A DNA stretch of 64,000 nt from Altibacter lentus (GCF_000746845.1 NZ_KN050846.1:751394-815393); one strand, 5' to 3'. Shown: positions 1 to 9,456, counted from the first letter of the stretch. Translations and numbers: made by a program. The notes: generated by a model not told the origin, from the sequence alone.

Positions 1-1
1 C

Positions 2-244
2 AACCCTTTGTTCGAAGGATTCGTTGCGAATAAAGATGACCGATCGAAAATGAATGCAACCTTCAATCTAACCGACAGTGCCCAAAAAGACCGCTTCGAC
101 AACCTTTGGAAAGAGGCCGGCATCAATGGACTGAACGGGCATCGCAGTGTTGGGGGCTATCGCGCTTCTATGTACAACGCCTTACCTTTGGAAAGCGTGC
201 AGGTGTTGGTAGATGTAATGCAGGAATTAGAACGGACAAATTAA
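2..244 (+). CDS. serC: Phosphoserine aminotransferase, C-terminal part
   Basis: This is the last 80 codons of a gene that begins before the window; the reading frame starts at base 2. The end of the protein carries GHRSVGGYRASMYNALP, the characteristic C-terminal stretch of SerC, a PLP aminotransferase that turns 3-phosphohydroxypyruvate into O-phosphoserine. The next gene, 55 bases downstream on the same strand, is a 3-phosphoglycerate dehydrogenase, which makes its substrate, so the two form a serine-biosynthesis operon. The PLP lysine lies outside the window. The family call is firm; the N-terminus cannot be judged. Confidence 0.93.
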   Translation, partial: NPLFEGFVANKDDRSKMNATFNLTDSAQKDRFDNLWKEAGINGLNGHRSVGGYRASMYNALPLESVQVLVDVMQELERTN

Positions 245-299
245 AACTGTCTAAACGAAACAATAACACCAGAGAAAAAATTAAAAATTAACACGTATT

Positions 300-1262
300 A
301 TGAAAGTATTAGCGAACGACGGCATTTCAAAGTCCGGAATCGAAGCATTGGAAAAAGAAGGTTTTGAGGTGATCACCACCAAAGTCGCACAAGAACAACT
401 CATTAACTTTATAAACGAGCATTCCATTGACGTTATTCTGGTTCGCAGTGCCACTCAAGTTCGAAAAGACGTGATCGACGCTTGTCCTTCAATTAAAGTG
501 ATTGGCCGGGGTGGTGTTGGAATGGACAATATAGATGTGGCCTATGCCCGTGAGAAAGGAATAGAGGTGATCAATACCCCAGCTGCCTCTTCTTCGTCGG
601 TGGCGGAACTTGTCTTTGCCCATCTTTTTGGAGGCGTACGCTTCCTGCATGATGCAAACAGAAACATGCCTTTGGATGGAGACAGCCGTTTCAAAGACCT
701 TAAGAAGAGTTATGCCGGCGGAAGTGAATTGCGCGGAAAAACCATCGGTATCATTGGATTTGGTCGTATCGGACGTGAAGTAGCAAAAATTGCATTGGGC
801 TGCGGTATGAAGGTGATCGCCAGTGACAGTCATGTAGGAGAAGCAGATATAACATTAAAGTTTTACGACGGACAAGAAATTACATTAAAGATCAAGACAG
901 AACCGGTTTCAGAATTAATAAAACACAGTGATTTCATCACCCTTCATGTTCCTGCACAAAAAGACTATATAATTGGACGCAAGGAAATAGGTCAAATGAA
1001 GAAGGGAGCGGCCATAATAAACGCTGCCCGTGGCGGTGTTATCGATGAAGTAGCACTTATTGAAGCACTGGATAGCGGACAACTTTCTTTCGCCGGTCTG
1101 GACACCTTCGAACAGGAACCCACTCCTGCTATTAAAGTTCTTATGAATGAAAAGATCTCATTGAGCCCTCATATCGGGGCGGCTACAGACGAGGCTCAAG
1201 ACCGAATTGGCACCGAGTTGGCAGAACAGATCGTGGCAATCTTAAAGCCTGCCACCAGATAG
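300..1262 (+). CDS. serA: D-3-phosphoglycerate dehydrogenase
   Basis: 320-residue NAD-dependent dehydrogenase of the D-2-hydroxyacid family, predicted to oxidise 3-phosphoglycerate to 3-phosphohydroxypyruvate in the cytosol, the first step of serine synthesis. The Rossmann motif GFGRIG lies at residues 153-158. Catalytic landmarks visible are INAARGGVIDE (arginine), FEQEP (glutamate) and SPHIGAATDE (histidine). The protein ends after the catalytic fold, so it is the short form without the ACT regulatory domain that allows serine feedback in the E. coli enzyme. It follows serC directly, which fixes the likely substrate. Other hydroxyacid dehydrogenases look similar; the neighbour makes SerA the best choice. 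Confidence 0.9.
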   Translation: MKVLANDGISKSGIEALEKEGFEVITTKVAQEQLINFINEHSIDVILVRSATQVRKDVIDACPSIKVIGRGGVGMDNIDVAYAREKGIEVINTPAASSSSVAELVFAHLFGGVRFLHDANRNMPLDGDSRFKDLKKSYAGGSELRGKTIGIIGFGRIGREVAKIALGCGMKVIASDSHVGEADITLKFYDGQEITLKIKTEPVSELIKHSDFITLHVPAQKDYIIGRKEIGQMKKGAAIINAARGGVIDEVALIEALDSGQLSFAGLDTFEQEPTPAIKVLMNEKISLSPHIGAATDEAQDRIGTELAEQIVAILKPATR

Positions 1263-1298
1263 TTACATACTTTTATACTTTAACTAAAAACAAAATAT

Positions 1299-1937
1299 AT
1301 GGCAGGCCTAGTAGATTTAATCCAAAGTGATCTTGGAAGACAAATAATCAATGGGGTAAGTAACGAAACAAACCAGCCCGAAGATAAGACCGCAGCAGTC
1401 GTCTCCATGGCTCTCCCTTTATTAATGGGTGCCATGAAAAGAAATACCTCGAAATCAGAGGGTGCTTCCGGATTAATGAATGCCTTGAACGCAAAGCATG
1501 ACGGGAGTATATTAGATAACCTTGGAGGGCTTTTTGGTGGCGGTGTCGATGAAGAGGTAAAGATCGACGGACTCGGTATCTTAGGGCATGTATTGGGCGG
1601 TTCTCAAGATAATGTAGTAGGCGCTATTTCAAAAAAGTCGGGTGTAGACAGCAATTCTGTCATGCAAATCTTAGCTGTTCTTGCTCCTATTGTCTTAGGA
1701 TATCTGGGGAAAGAAAAGCGACAGCAAAACGTACAATCGGAGTCGGGATTAGACAGTTTACTCGGAGGCCTGTTAGGGGGCGGACGAAGGCAGCAAAAGA
1801 AGCAGCAGAGTCTTATTGAAACATTGTTAGATGGCGATGGCGACGGTAGCGTGGTCGATGATATTGCAGGTATGGTGCTTGGCGGCGGGAATAAATCTAA
1901 AAAGGGAGGGCTTCTTGGAGGTCTCTTCGGAAGATAA
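1299..1937 (+). CDS. DUF937 domain protein
   Basis: 212-residue protein of the DUF937 family. It opens with MAGLVDLIQSDLGRQII and has alternating helical and glycine-rich stretches (LGGLFGGG, LLGGLLGGG, GGLLGGLFGR), typical of the family. No signal peptide or catalytic motif is visible, so it is probably cytosolic. A segment around residues 150-185 is rich in Gln, Lys and Asp (GDGDGSVVDDI) and ends in the basic, glycine-rich tail. Function is unknown for the family. It lies 36 bases after serA and may share its transcript; a terminator follows immediately. Confidence 0.8.
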   Translation: MAGLVDLIQSDLGRQIINGVSNETNQPEDKTAAVVSMALPLLMGAMKRNTSKSEGASGLMNALNAKHDGSILDNLGGLFGGGVDEEVKIDGLGILGHVLGGSQDNVVGAISKKSGVDSNSVMQILAVLAPIVLGYLGKEKRQQNVQSESGLDSLLGGLLGGGRRQQKKQQSLIETLLDGDGDGSVVDDIAGMVLGGGNKSKKGGLLGGLFGR

Positions 1938-1958
1938 TAAATTCATAAAAAAACCTTT

Positions 1959-1984
1959 AACCACGCCTTGCGTGGTTTTTTTAT
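1959..1984 (+). terminator. Intrinsic terminator after the serC-serA-DUF937 unit
   Basis: Inverted repeat AACCACGC / GCGTGGTT with a 3-base loop, followed by a run of T. It lies 22 bases after the DUF937 stop codon. Confidence 0.85.
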
Positions 1985-2034
1985 GTTAAAGCCCGTTAAA
2001 ATCATTCACACGAACAAGAACCTTTTGTAATTTT

Positions 2035-2454
2035 ATGAAAATGTATACTATGAGATTCTTTTTAGTTTTATGTATCCTCGCTCTTGGTATTTACAGCTGC
2101 GATTCTAGCAAGTCTGCAATGAAGGGAGATACTTTAACGAGCGGCACATCAGATACCATTCGTATCGCTAATGACAGCTTAGAATATGAGATCCTAATCA
2201 TTGAGCCAGGTTTCGATGCTTGGTTGATCACACAACCCCCTCGATCTTATTATGAAACAAGCTATTTGGAAAACCGCAATTATTTCTACGTGCTGGAATA
2301 CAACAACCGCGTTCGCAATTTGTCATTTTCAAGAACACTGTACCCACAGGAGATCGAATATAGATCGAATATAGATTACGGTCATGAGGTAAATTACCTG
2401 CTCTATAATTATTTTCAATACTTCGAACAAAAATACAGGCAGCGGCTGCGATGA
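2035..2454 (+). CDS. DUF6146 family lipoprotein
   Basis: 139-residue protein with a signal sequence ending in a lipobox (LGIYSC, cysteine near residue 22), so probably a lipoprotein on the periplasmic side. The C-terminal half (DYGHEVNYLLYNYFQYFEQKYRQRLR) matches my memory of the DUF6146 family of flavobacteria. Function is unknown. The stop overlaps the start of the next gene by 4 bases (ATGA), and in other flavobacteria this gene is also followed by a DUF6787 gene, so the pair is a conserved unit. An internal ATG at 2050 would also leave an intact signal sequence. Confidence 0.72.
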   Translation: MKMYTMRFFLVLCILALGIYSCDSSKSAMKGDTLTSGTSDTIRIANDSLEYEILIIEPGFDAWLITQPPRSYYETSYLENRNYFYVLEYNNRVRNLSFSRTLYPQEIEYRSNIDYGHEVNYLLYNYFQYFEQKYRQRLR

Positions 2455-2756
2455 AGCATTTGAAAGAACGTTGGAACATCAACTCTAACTGGCAGCTTTT
2501 TGTTATTTTTGTGGTGTTCGCCATCACAGGTAGTACTGCTGCAAAATTTGCAGGACCCTTAACAAGCTGGGTAGGGATTACCAGAGAAATGGGCTGGGCA
2601 CTCTATTGGTCAGTTCGTATAGTGATCATTTTTCCGCTTTACCAAGTATTATTAGTACTATTTGGGTGGTTATTTGGTGAGTATACCTTCTTTTGGGAAT
2701 TTGAAAAGAAGATGTTGCGTAGTTTAAGATTAGGGTTTTTAATTAGGAACGAATAA
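2451..2756 (+). CDS. DUF6787 family membrane protein
   Basis: 101-residue protein with two hydrophobic segments, about residues 15-35 (LFVIFVVFAITGSTAAKFAG) and 48-75. The motif NWQLFVIF...AITGSTAA is the signature I associate with DUF6787, a short inner-membrane family restricted to Bacteroidota. No function is known. It overlaps the DUF6146 gene by 4 bases and the next gene by one base (TAATG), so all three should be translated from one message. Confidence 0.7.
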   Translation: MKHLKERWNINSNWQLFVIFVVFAITGSTAAKFAGPLTSWVGITREMGWALYWSVRIVIIFPLYQVLLVLFGWLFGEYTFFWEFEKKMLRSLRLGFLIRNE

Positions 2757-3085
2757 TGTTATTGAAGAACGAAATTAGCAAGCATTTTATAACGCCTTTC
2801 TTGGTGTTTGCCTTGCTGTTCCCTTCTGTTTTTCAGTTCTCTCATCTTTTTGAAGAGCACCAGCACACTGTTTGCAACGACTATTCAGTGCATTTTCATG
2901 AAACCGACACCGATTGCCCTATCTGTGACTTTCACCTTAGTAGTTTTAACTTTGAGCCTCGCTATAATCCTCCTATTGCCGTAGCGCTCCCCTATTCTAA
3001 AATTGATTCTTTTCAAGAAGGGCTTTTACAAACCATAGCTCTTCAACACCCCCACCTGCGTGGGCCTCCCCACTTTTCTTATTAG
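2756..3085 (+). CDS. Small secreted His/Cys-rich protein upstream of a TonB receptor
   Basis: 109-residue protein with an N-terminal hydrophobic segment (about residues 11-28) and then a region dense in metal-ligand residues: HLFEEHQHTVC, HFHETDTDCPIC, and near the C-terminus HPHLRGPPH. The CxxC and the many histidines suggest a metal-binding periplasmic peptide. I do not recognise a named family. It starts on the last base of the upstream stop codon and lies 34 bases before a TonB-dependent receptor; small His/Cys-rich proteins in this position usually accompany zinc or copper uptake receptors. Metal choice is inference. Confidence 0.6.
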   Translation: MLLKNEISKHFITPFLVFALLFPSVFQFSHLFEEHQHTVCNDYSVHFHETDTDCPICDFHLSSFNFEPRYNPPIAVALPYSKIDSFQEGLLQTIALQHPHLRGPPHFSY

Positions 3086-3119
3086 TTAATACCATTGTTT
3101 AATTATTAAGAAAAAAATT

Positions 3120-5351
3120 ATGAAATCCCTATATATATGGCTGGGAGCTGTCTTTGTTATAGCTTCAGCAAATTCTCAGAATTCCCTTTCGGGAACGGTC
3201 AATTCATTAGAAAATGAGCCGCTTTCCGCTACTATTTACCTACCACATCTTGAAAAAGGAACTATTGCCGGTTTGGATGGCACCTATACTATTTCCAATA
3301 TTCCAAATGGAACTTACAAAGTAATCTACTCGCTATTGGGGTATGCTACCGTGTCGCGTACCGTGCTCTTTTCAGAAGGAAAAGAAGAGATAGTATCTAT
3401 TACCCTTGAAGAAAGTGCGGTAGAGATCGAAGAAGTGATCATCTCGACCCCTTTTCACAAACTCCAGAGTGATAATGTAATGAAGGTAGAGCGCATTTCG
3501 ATGGACCAATTAAAGAAACAAGGTTCTACAACGCTTTCCGAAGGAATAACAAACATCCCCGGTGTAGCATCCATTAGCACAGGTACAAGTATTGGAAAAC
3601 CCGTGATACGCGGATTAAGTGCAAACAGAGTCCTTACCTATGCGCAGGGCGTACGGCTAGAGAACCAGCAGTTTGGAGATGAACACGGACTGGGTATTAA
3701 CGGCGCAGGTGTTGAAAGCGTAGAAGTTATAAAGGGGCCTGCTACCCTGCTTTATGGAAGTGACGCACTGGGAGGTGTCCTTTATCTTAATCCCGAGCGC
3801 TTCGCAACAGCCGATAGCCTACATGTGGATCTGGAGACCACTTATTTTACAAACACACTTGGAAGTGCTTCCAACATGGGTTTTAAAACTTCTTCGGAAA
3901 AGTTTCGCTTCTTGTTACGTGCTATGTACGGAACACATAGTGATTATAGAACAGGAAACGATCTGGATGTAATTAACTCGCGTTTCAATGAAACCGACAT
4001 CACTTCCGGAGTGCAATTTCAGAATACAAAACTAAAATCGACACTTCGTTATAATTACAATCGGTCAAACTTGGGACTGCCCGAAAGTCTTGGAGAAACC
4101 TCTTCATCAAGAGAACTATTAGCACCTTATCAGGAAGTTGATAATCATATCTTGAGTTGGGACAATGTTTTCTTTTTCAACAATTCCAGTCTTCACGCCA
4201 AAGTAGGTTATTTATTTAATGACAGACGGGAATTTGAAGAAGCCGAAGAGCCTAACACACCCGAAATGGATGAAGCTGCTCTTAGGTTAAAGCTTAATAC
4301 GCTAAACTACGACCTCGCTTACCACCTGCCGCTAATGGGCAAATTCGAAACCATTGTCGGCCTGCAAGGCATGTACCAGACCAACGAGAATTTTGGCGAA
4401 GAGATCCTCATCCCTGATGCTACGACCAAGGATATTGGAATATTGGCCACAACCCATTATCACTTAGAGAAATTAGATATTCAAGCGGGGTTGCGACTGG
4501 ATAACCGTGTTCTGGAAAGTGAAGCTTCAGGAACAGTAGATGACCCGGAATATATCCCTGCCTTGGATAGAAGTTTTAGCAGTCTTAATGCTGCCATTGG
4601 AGTTAAATGGGATGTCACGAAGCAATTGTTAGGCCGACTTAACCTTGCCAGTGGTTTTAGGGCGCCCAACCTGGCCGAACTTACTTCAAACGGGGTGCAT
4701 GAAGGCACCAATAGGTATGAAGTTGGTAATCCAAATCTTACAAACGAGCAGAACTTTCAAACAGATCTTTCACTAGAATTTAGAAACGATCATTTTGAAT
4801 TGATCGCCAACGGTTTTTACAACACCATCAACGATTATATCTTTATTACACCTACCGGAACATTTATTGACGAAAATCCGGTGTTCGATTATGTACAAAA
4901 CGATGCATATCTGTATGGTGGTGAATTTGGCTTGCATATACATCCGCATCCATTGGATTGGTTGCATGTGGAAAGCAGTTTTGAAACGGTTACGGGGAAA
5001 TTATCTTCGGAAGCGTTTTTACCGTTGATTCCGGCAAACGCACTTACAAATACTCTGCGAGTGGAATTCAATCCCGGGACAATTCGAAAGGACACCTATA
5101 CTTTTATCCGACTCAAAAATGTATTCGATCAATCTAATGTGAGTACTTTTGAAACTTCAACACCCGGGTACAGTTTGCTGAGCATAGGAGGCGGCAGCTC
5201 TTTTCAGTTCAAGGAAGTTTTGTTGGAAGGCTCATTGACTGTCAATAACCTTACCAACGAGACCTACATTTCACATCTGTCCAGACTTAAAAATGACGGT
5301 ATTCCTGATATTGGAAGAAATATATTGATACGATTAAAATTGTCGATCTAA
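3120..5351 (+). CDS. TonB-dependent receptor with carboxypeptidase-like domain
   Basis: 743-residue outer-membrane receptor. A signal peptide (residues 1-20, ending ANSQ) is followed by a CarboxypepD-regulatory-like beta domain (about 21-105), a plug (about 115-215, with GKPVIRGLSANRV and the box VEVIKGPATLLYGSDALGGV) and a 22-strand-type barrel to the end. Histidines in the barrel (GLHIHPHPLDWLH) and the preceding His/Cys-rich small protein point to uptake of a divalent metal or metal complex rather than a glycan; there is no SusD partner. TonB supplies energy across the periplasm. A strong terminator follows. Substrate remains inferred. Confidence 0.88.
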   Translation: MKSLYIWLGAVFVIASANSQNSLSGTVNSLENEPLSATIYLPHLEKGTIAGLDGTYTISNIPNGTYKVIYSLLGYATVSRTVLFSEGKEEIVSITLEESAVEIEEVIISTPFHKLQSDNVMKVERISMDQLKKQGSTTLSEGITNIPGVASISTGTSIGKPVIRGLSANRVLTYAQGVRLENQQFGDEHGLGINGAGVESVEVIKGPATLLYGSDALGGVLYLNPERFATADSLHVDLETTYFTNTLGSASNMGFKTSSEKFRFLLRAMYGTHSDYRTGNDLDVINSRFNETDITSGVQFQNTKLKSTLRYNYNRSNLGLPESLGETSSSRELLAPYQEVDNHILSWDNVFFFNNSSLHAKVGYLFNDRREFEEAEEPNTPEMDEAALRLKLNTLNYDLAYHLPLMGKFETIVGLQGMYQTNENFGEEILIPDATTKDIGILATTHYHLEKLDIQAGLRLDNRVLESEASGTVDDPEYIPALDRSFSSLNAAIGVKWDVTKQLLGRLNLASGFRAPNLAELTSNGVHEGTNRYEVGNPNLTNEQNFQTDLSLEFRNDHFELIANGFYNTINDYIFITPTGTFIDENPVFDYVQNDAYLYGGEFGLHIHPHPLDWLHVESSFETVTGKLSSEAFLPLIPANALTNTLRVEFNPGTIRKDTYTFIRLKNVFDQSNVSTFETSTPGYSLLSIGGGSSFQFKEVLLEGSLTVNNLTNETYISHLSRLKNDGIPDIGRNILIRLKLSI

Positions 5352-5352
5352 T

Positions 5353-5380
5353 AAAAAAGCCCCGTACGGGGCTTTTTTTA
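5353..5380. terminator. Bidirectional terminator between TonB receptor and membrane protein
   Basis: Near-perfect hairpin AAAAAAGCCCC / GGGGCTTTTTT around GTAC. With A runs on one side and T runs on the other it can end both the plus-strand receptor transcript and the minus-strand msrA-folE unit. Confidence 0.88.
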
Positions 5381-5686
5381 TTCGTTCACTTTAACTTCAA
5401 TTGGTTGCGGTTGAGGATGCTTTTGTGCTGAAAAAACATAGGTATACAACCACATGAGGGTGAAAGTTGGAATAAAGTCGCTTACGGGTAGAATTTCTTC
5501 TACGAACACTATCACCGAAGCTATTTTTCCGGATGTTCCGGAATACATATCATTCATCTTCTTTGCGGCATAAGGTGCCCAAAGAAGGTCTAAAAAGGGA
5601 CCAACGACCGGTATCGCCATGGTGATCATACCCACAGCATCAAAGAGTAACCCTTTCCGAAGTAATTTATATTTAGACTGTTGCAT
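5378..5686 (-). CDS. Small integral membrane protein, unknown
   Basis: 102 residues with two hydrophobic stretches (about 10-40, GLLFDAVGMITMAIPVVGPFLDLLWAP, and 55-88). The pattern of glycine and proline inside the first segment suggests a helical hairpin. The C-terminus is hydrophilic and proline-rich (KHPQPQPIEVKVNE). No catalytic motif is seen and I do not assign a family. It is the last gene of a minus-strand run msrA-folE-this gene, 47 bases after folE, and may be co-transcribed; nothing else links it to those enzymes. Confidence 0.6.
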   Translation of the reverse strand: MQQSKYKLLRKGLLFDAVGMITMAIPVVGPFLDLLWAPYAAKKMNDMYSGTSGKIASVIVFVEEILPVSDFIPTFTLMWLYTYVFSAQKHPQPQPIEVKVNE

Positions 5687-5733
5687 AGTTTTTTATTTAG
5701 TTCAATACATAGAACGCAATAAAGATGCCAAAA

Positions 5734-6333
5734 TTATGCAAGATCACTACTAATGAGCTTGAGGAATTCACTGCGTGTTTCTATCTTTTCAAATTGTCCT
5801 CTAAAACCCGATGTCGTGGTTACACTGTTCTGTTTTTGAACCCCCCGCATCATCATACACATGTGAGAAGCTTCAATGACCACAGCGACTCCTTTGGGTT
5901 TTAATGTTGTATTGATACACTCCAGAATATCATGGGTGAGGCGCTCCTGTACCTGGAGTCTGCGTGCAAAAATATCCACTACCCGCGGAATCTTACTTAG
6001 ACCAACAATATGGCCGTCGGGGATGTATGCGATGTGTGCTTTTCCGAAGAAAGGCAGCATGTGGTGCTCGCATAAAGAATATAACTCTATATCCTTGATG
6101 ATCACCATATCGTTATAGCCCTCTGCAAACATGGCGCTTCGCAGTACTTCCTCCGGATCCTGACAATGACCCGAAGTAAGGAATTGCATGGCTTTGGCGG
6201 CCCGTTCGGGGGTTTTTACGATCCCCTCTCGGGTAATATCCTCTCCAACACCTTTTAGTATTTCTGAAAAATTATTGCGAAGATCGTCGGTCACTTCGTG
6301 GTTGTATTCTTCAAAGAATTTGTAGGATCCCAT
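5734..6333 (-). CDS. folE: GTP cyclohydrolase I
   Basis: 199-residue enzyme that converts GTP to 7,8-dihydroneopterin triphosphate, the entry step to folate (and, in some bacteria, queuosine). The zinc ligands are all present: Cys88 and His91 in SLCEHH and Cys159 in [19 protein letters not shown] near the end is also family-typical. Length matches the type IA enzyme. The start codon follows the msrA stop with no intervening base (TAA then ATG), so translation is probably coupled. Confidence 0.95.
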   Translation of the reverse strand: MGSYKFFEEYNHEVTDDLRNNFSEILKGVGEDITREGIVKTPERAAKAMQFLTSGHCQDPEEVLRSAMFAEGYNDMVIIKDIELYSLCEHHMLPFFGKAHIAYIPDGHIVGLSKIPRVVDIFARRLQVQERLTHDILECINTTLKPKGVAVVIEASHMCMMMRGVQKQNSVTTTSGFRGQFEKIETRSEFLKLISSDLA

Positions 6334-6879
6334 TTATGTTGTCTTTAGTTTTTCTGAATAGAATTTCTTGACCTTATCTACCTTTGGCGTAATTACAAAT
6401 TGGCAATAGGGCTGTTGGGTATTGTCATTGTAATAGTTTTGATGATCCTCTTCAGCTTTATAAAAAACATCCAATGGACTCACTTCGGTCACAATAGGCC
6501 GATCGAACACCTTATGCTCCGTTAGTAACCGGATAAAGGCTTCCGCTTGCTCTTTCTGAGCTTCGTTTTCGTAGAAGATCGCACTGCGGTATTGCGTTCC
6601 TTTATCATTTCCTTGTCTGTTCAAGGTGGTAGGATCGTGGGTGGCAAAGAAAACCTCAAATAAAGTTTCCAGAGACACAGTGGCAGGATCGAAAGAAATT
6701 TTAATTGCCTCGGCATGTCCGGTTCTGCCTGTACATATTTCTCTGTACGCCGGATTCTTAATGGTTCCTCCGGTGTAGCCGGAGATCACCTGTTCAACAC
6801 CTTCAATGCGCTGGAAAACGGCTTCCGTACACCAAAAACAACCTCCTGCCAGTACTATTTGTTCTAAGTTTTTAGTCAT
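6334..6879 (-). CDS. msrA: Peptide methionine-S-sulfoxide reductase
   Basis: 181-residue MsrA, which reduces methionine-S-sulfoxide in oxidised proteins. The catalytic motif GCFWCTE (nucleophile Cys14, second Cys17) lies near the N-terminus, followed by GYTGG and GHAEAIKISFDP, both family hallmarks. No signal peptide is seen, so it acts in the cytosol. A third cysteine near the C-terminus (PYCQF) could serve as resolving residue. It is the first gene of a minus-strand unit with folE and a small membrane protein. Confidence 0.95.
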   Translation of the reverse strand: MTKNLEQIVLAGGCFWCTEAVFQRIEGVEQVISGYTGGTIKNPAYREICTGRTGHAEAIKISFDPATVSLETLFEVFFATHDPTTLNRQGNDKGTQYRSAIFYENEAQKEQAEAFIRLLTEHKVFDRPIVTEVSPLDVFYKAEEDHQNYYNDNTQQPYCQFVITPKVDKVKKFYSEKLKTT

Positions 6880-6941
6880 ATATTAAACAATATTACAATT
6901 TAAAAGCTGCGCTTTTCTTTCTATGTCGTCATTTTAACTTT

Positions 6942-6979
6942 TTGTTAATACTTCCGGCCAATGTAGTGCGTTAGCTTTG
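6942..6979 (+). promoter_or_regulatory. Promoter for the DUF5916 gene
   Basis: A TTTG at 6941-6944 and a perfect TAnnTTTG (TAGCTTTG) at 6972-6979, with a 27-base gap that is longer than the usual 17-23. The -7 box is 36 bases before the start codon. Confidence 0.5.
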
Positions 6980-7014
6980 TCGACGATCCCTTTGTCATCA
7001 ATCAAAATCACAAA

Positions 7015-9456
7015 ATGGGCAATATATCCAGAACCTTTTCTATTCTATTTTTTTGTTTTCTTTTTTTAAGTTTTCTGAAGAGTTTCTCTCAAGAACAAAA
7101 ATCCATTGAAGCAGTCCGAATTGAGGAACCGCCGCGTATCGACGGAATCTTAGACGATGCCGTATGGCAATCATTACCGGCTTACGGGAACTTTTTTATG
7201 TACGAGCCCGGAAATGAAGGCAGGATCCCCGAAGGGTATGCTTCCGAAGTGAAAATGGCATACGACGATAAAGCAGTGTATGTGGCTGCGTATCTATACG
7301 ATCCTCAACCCGACCGCATTTTAAGTCAGTTCTCACAACGGGACGAGGTTTTTGTTCAAGCCGATTATTTTTCGGTAGCCCTTAATACGTATAACGATGG
7401 TATTAACGAAACGCGGTTCTATGTTACAAGTGCAGGGACCATTGGCGATGCGATACGAGGGCAGAATAACTTCGATTTCAGCTACAATGTAGTCTTCGAG
7501 TGTAAGATCTCCAAGGATGACAAAGGATGGTATGCCGAATTTAAAATCCCCTATAACGCCCTTCGTTTTCCCGAAGTGACCGTGCAGGACTGGAGTGTAA
7601 ATTTCTATCGGCGTTTAATACGGGAAAACCAGACCCACACTTGGAATTTTATAAAGAACAGCGTAGGACAAGAAACACAATACAATGGCCTAGTTACAGG
7701 TGTAAGAGATATCAATCCGCCGGTTCGGCTTACTTTCTTTCCCTTCGGACAAGGCGTGGTCACTAATTTCGATGGTGAAACAGAAACAAACCTCTCTGCG
7801 GGAATGGATGTTAAATATGGGTTGAGCGACAGTTTTACACTGGATGCCACCCTCATCCCCGATTTTGGTCAGGCATCTTTCGATGAGGTGACATTAAACT
7901 TAGGCCCTTTTGAACAAACCTTTGGAGAGAACCGCCAGTTTTTCACAGAAGGAACCGACCTCTTCAATATTGGACGTATCTTTTTCTCAAGACGCGTGGG
8001 CAGTGGTCCTACAGGCGATGTGGGTGACCTTGAAGACACAGAGGTCATTGACAACTATCCCGCTAAAGTAAACTTGCTGAATGCACTCAAGATCTCCGGA
8101 AGGACAAAAGAAAAGTTAGGCGTTGGATTCTTTAATGCCATAACTGAAAAGACCTATGCCACCATTCGTGATACGGTGAACAACATCAACCGAAGCGTAC
8201 TTGTAGAACCGCTCTCCAATTATAATATTGTTGTATTAGACCAGCAGTTTAACGGTAATTCTTCAGTATCGCTAATCAACACCAATGTAACGCGCGAAGG
8301 GAGCTTTAGGGACGGAAATACGTCTGCTTTTGTTTTCGATGTGGCCGATAAAGGCAACAACTACCGAAGCTCCGGTAGAGCGATTGTAAGCAATGTGAAC
8401 AGTGTTGACGGCACAAAGACCGGGTTCCTTTCAGAATTGGATATCTTTAGGATAAAAGGGAAGTTTCGATATCGGGTAGGACACGATTTTGCCAATACCA
8501 CTTACGACATTAATGATCTGGGGTTGAATTTTGAGAATAATTTCAACAATTTTGTAGCGGGTGCCTCCTACCAAATATTCGAACCTACCCAGTGGTTCAA
8601 CAGCTATCGTTTTGAGCTTACAGCAAGACATCGCAGACGCTATAGCCCGGATGTGGAGATAGGTAACACCCTGAACTTAAATACGTTCTTCGTCTTAAAG
8701 AGCAGATTCGCCTTTGGAGGAAATATGAGCTATTTTTCGAAAGATGATGACTATTTTGAGCCAAGAGTCCCCGGGCGCTTCGTGGCGTTTGGTGCCAGCC
8801 TTGGTGGCAATGTGTTTGTTTCTTCAGATTATCGCAGGAAGTTTGCCTACGATATAAATTTTGGATACCGTACCTATTTCGATACCCAAAGCCGACAAAA
8901 CACGTTTTTCGATATTGAACCCCGCTATCGCTTTTCAGATAAATTTTTAATGATCCTTTCTTCTGAATTTTCGTTCCGGGAGAAAGATTTTGGATATGTT
9001 GACAATACAGAAACAGAAATTTTCTTTGGCCAGCGAGAGCGTATTAATATTGAAAACAGTATTCGGGCGAGTTATAATTTCGATCCTTATAAAGCAGTGG
9101 ATTTACGTTTCCGAAACTTTTGGAGTACCGCAGACTATTCGGAAGATGTATTTTTTACCTTAAACGAAGATGGCACGCTTACCGAGGCTGATTACGATTT
9201 TTCAGAAAATGATCCCAATGCCAATTTCAACATTTGGAACTTAGACCTCAGTTTTCGCTGGCGTTTTGCACCGGGAAGCGAGGCGACACTCCTGTATCGA
9301 AACAAGATCTTTAATTTCGATTCTCAATCGACCTTAGGGTATGGAGAAAGCCTTAAAAACCTTTTTGATCAACCCCAGCAAAATACCCTTTCTCTCCGAA
9401 TTACTTATTTTGTGGACTACAATAACATAAGGGGACTTTTAAACACAGACTCTTAG
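7015..9456 (+). CDS. DUF5916 / CBM9-like outer-membrane protein
   Basis: 813-residue protein with a signal peptide (residues 1-25, ending SFSQ). Residues about 30-220 form a CBM9-like carbohydrate-binding domain, recognised by PPRIDGILDDAVWQ and the later GWYAEFKIPYNALRFP. The remainder matches the DUF5916 region and has the alternating pattern of an outer-membrane beta barrel, ending in an aromatic-rich strand. This architecture is very common in marine Bacteroidota; the exact substrate is unknown. It stands alone with its own promoter and no SusD-like partner. Confidence 0.85.
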   Translation: MGNISRTFSILFFCFLFLSFLKSFSQEQKSIEAVRIEEPPRIDGILDDAVWQSLPAYGNFFMYEPGNEGRIPEGYASEVKMAYDDKAVYVAAYLYDPQPDRILSQFSQRDEVFVQADYFSVALNTYNDGINETRFYVTSAGTIGDAIRGQNNFDFSYNVVFECKISKDDKGWYAEFKIPYNALRFPEVTVQDWSVNFYRRLIRENQTHTWNFIKNSVGQETQYNGLVTGVRDINPPVRLTFFPFGQGVVTNFDGETETNLSAGMDVKYGLSDSFTLDATLIPDFGQASFDEVTLNLGPFEQTFGENRQFFTEGTDLFNIGRIFFSRRVGSGPTGDVGDLEDTEVIDNYPAKVNLLNALKISGRTKEKLGVGFFNAITEKTYATIRDTVNNINRSVLVEPLSNYNIVVLDQQFNGNSSVSLINTNVTREGSFRDGNTSAFVFDVADKGNNYRSSGRAIVSNVNSVDGTKTGFLSELDIFRIKGKFRYRVGHDFANTTYDINDLGLNFENNFNNFVAGASYQIFEPTQWFNSYRFELTARHRRRYSPDVEIGNTLNLNTFFVLKSRFAFGGNMSYFSKDDDYFEPRVPGRFVAFGASLGGNVFVSSDYRRKFAYDINFGYRTYFDTQSRQNTFFDIEPRYRFSDKFLMILSSEFSFREKDFGYVDNTETEIFFGQRERINIENSIRASYNFDPYKAVDLRFRNFWSTADYSEDVFFTLNEDGTLTEADYDFSENDPNANFNIWNLDLSFRWRFAPGSEATLLYRNKIFNFDSQSTLGYGESLKNLFDQPQQNTLSLRITYFVDYNNIRGLLNTDS

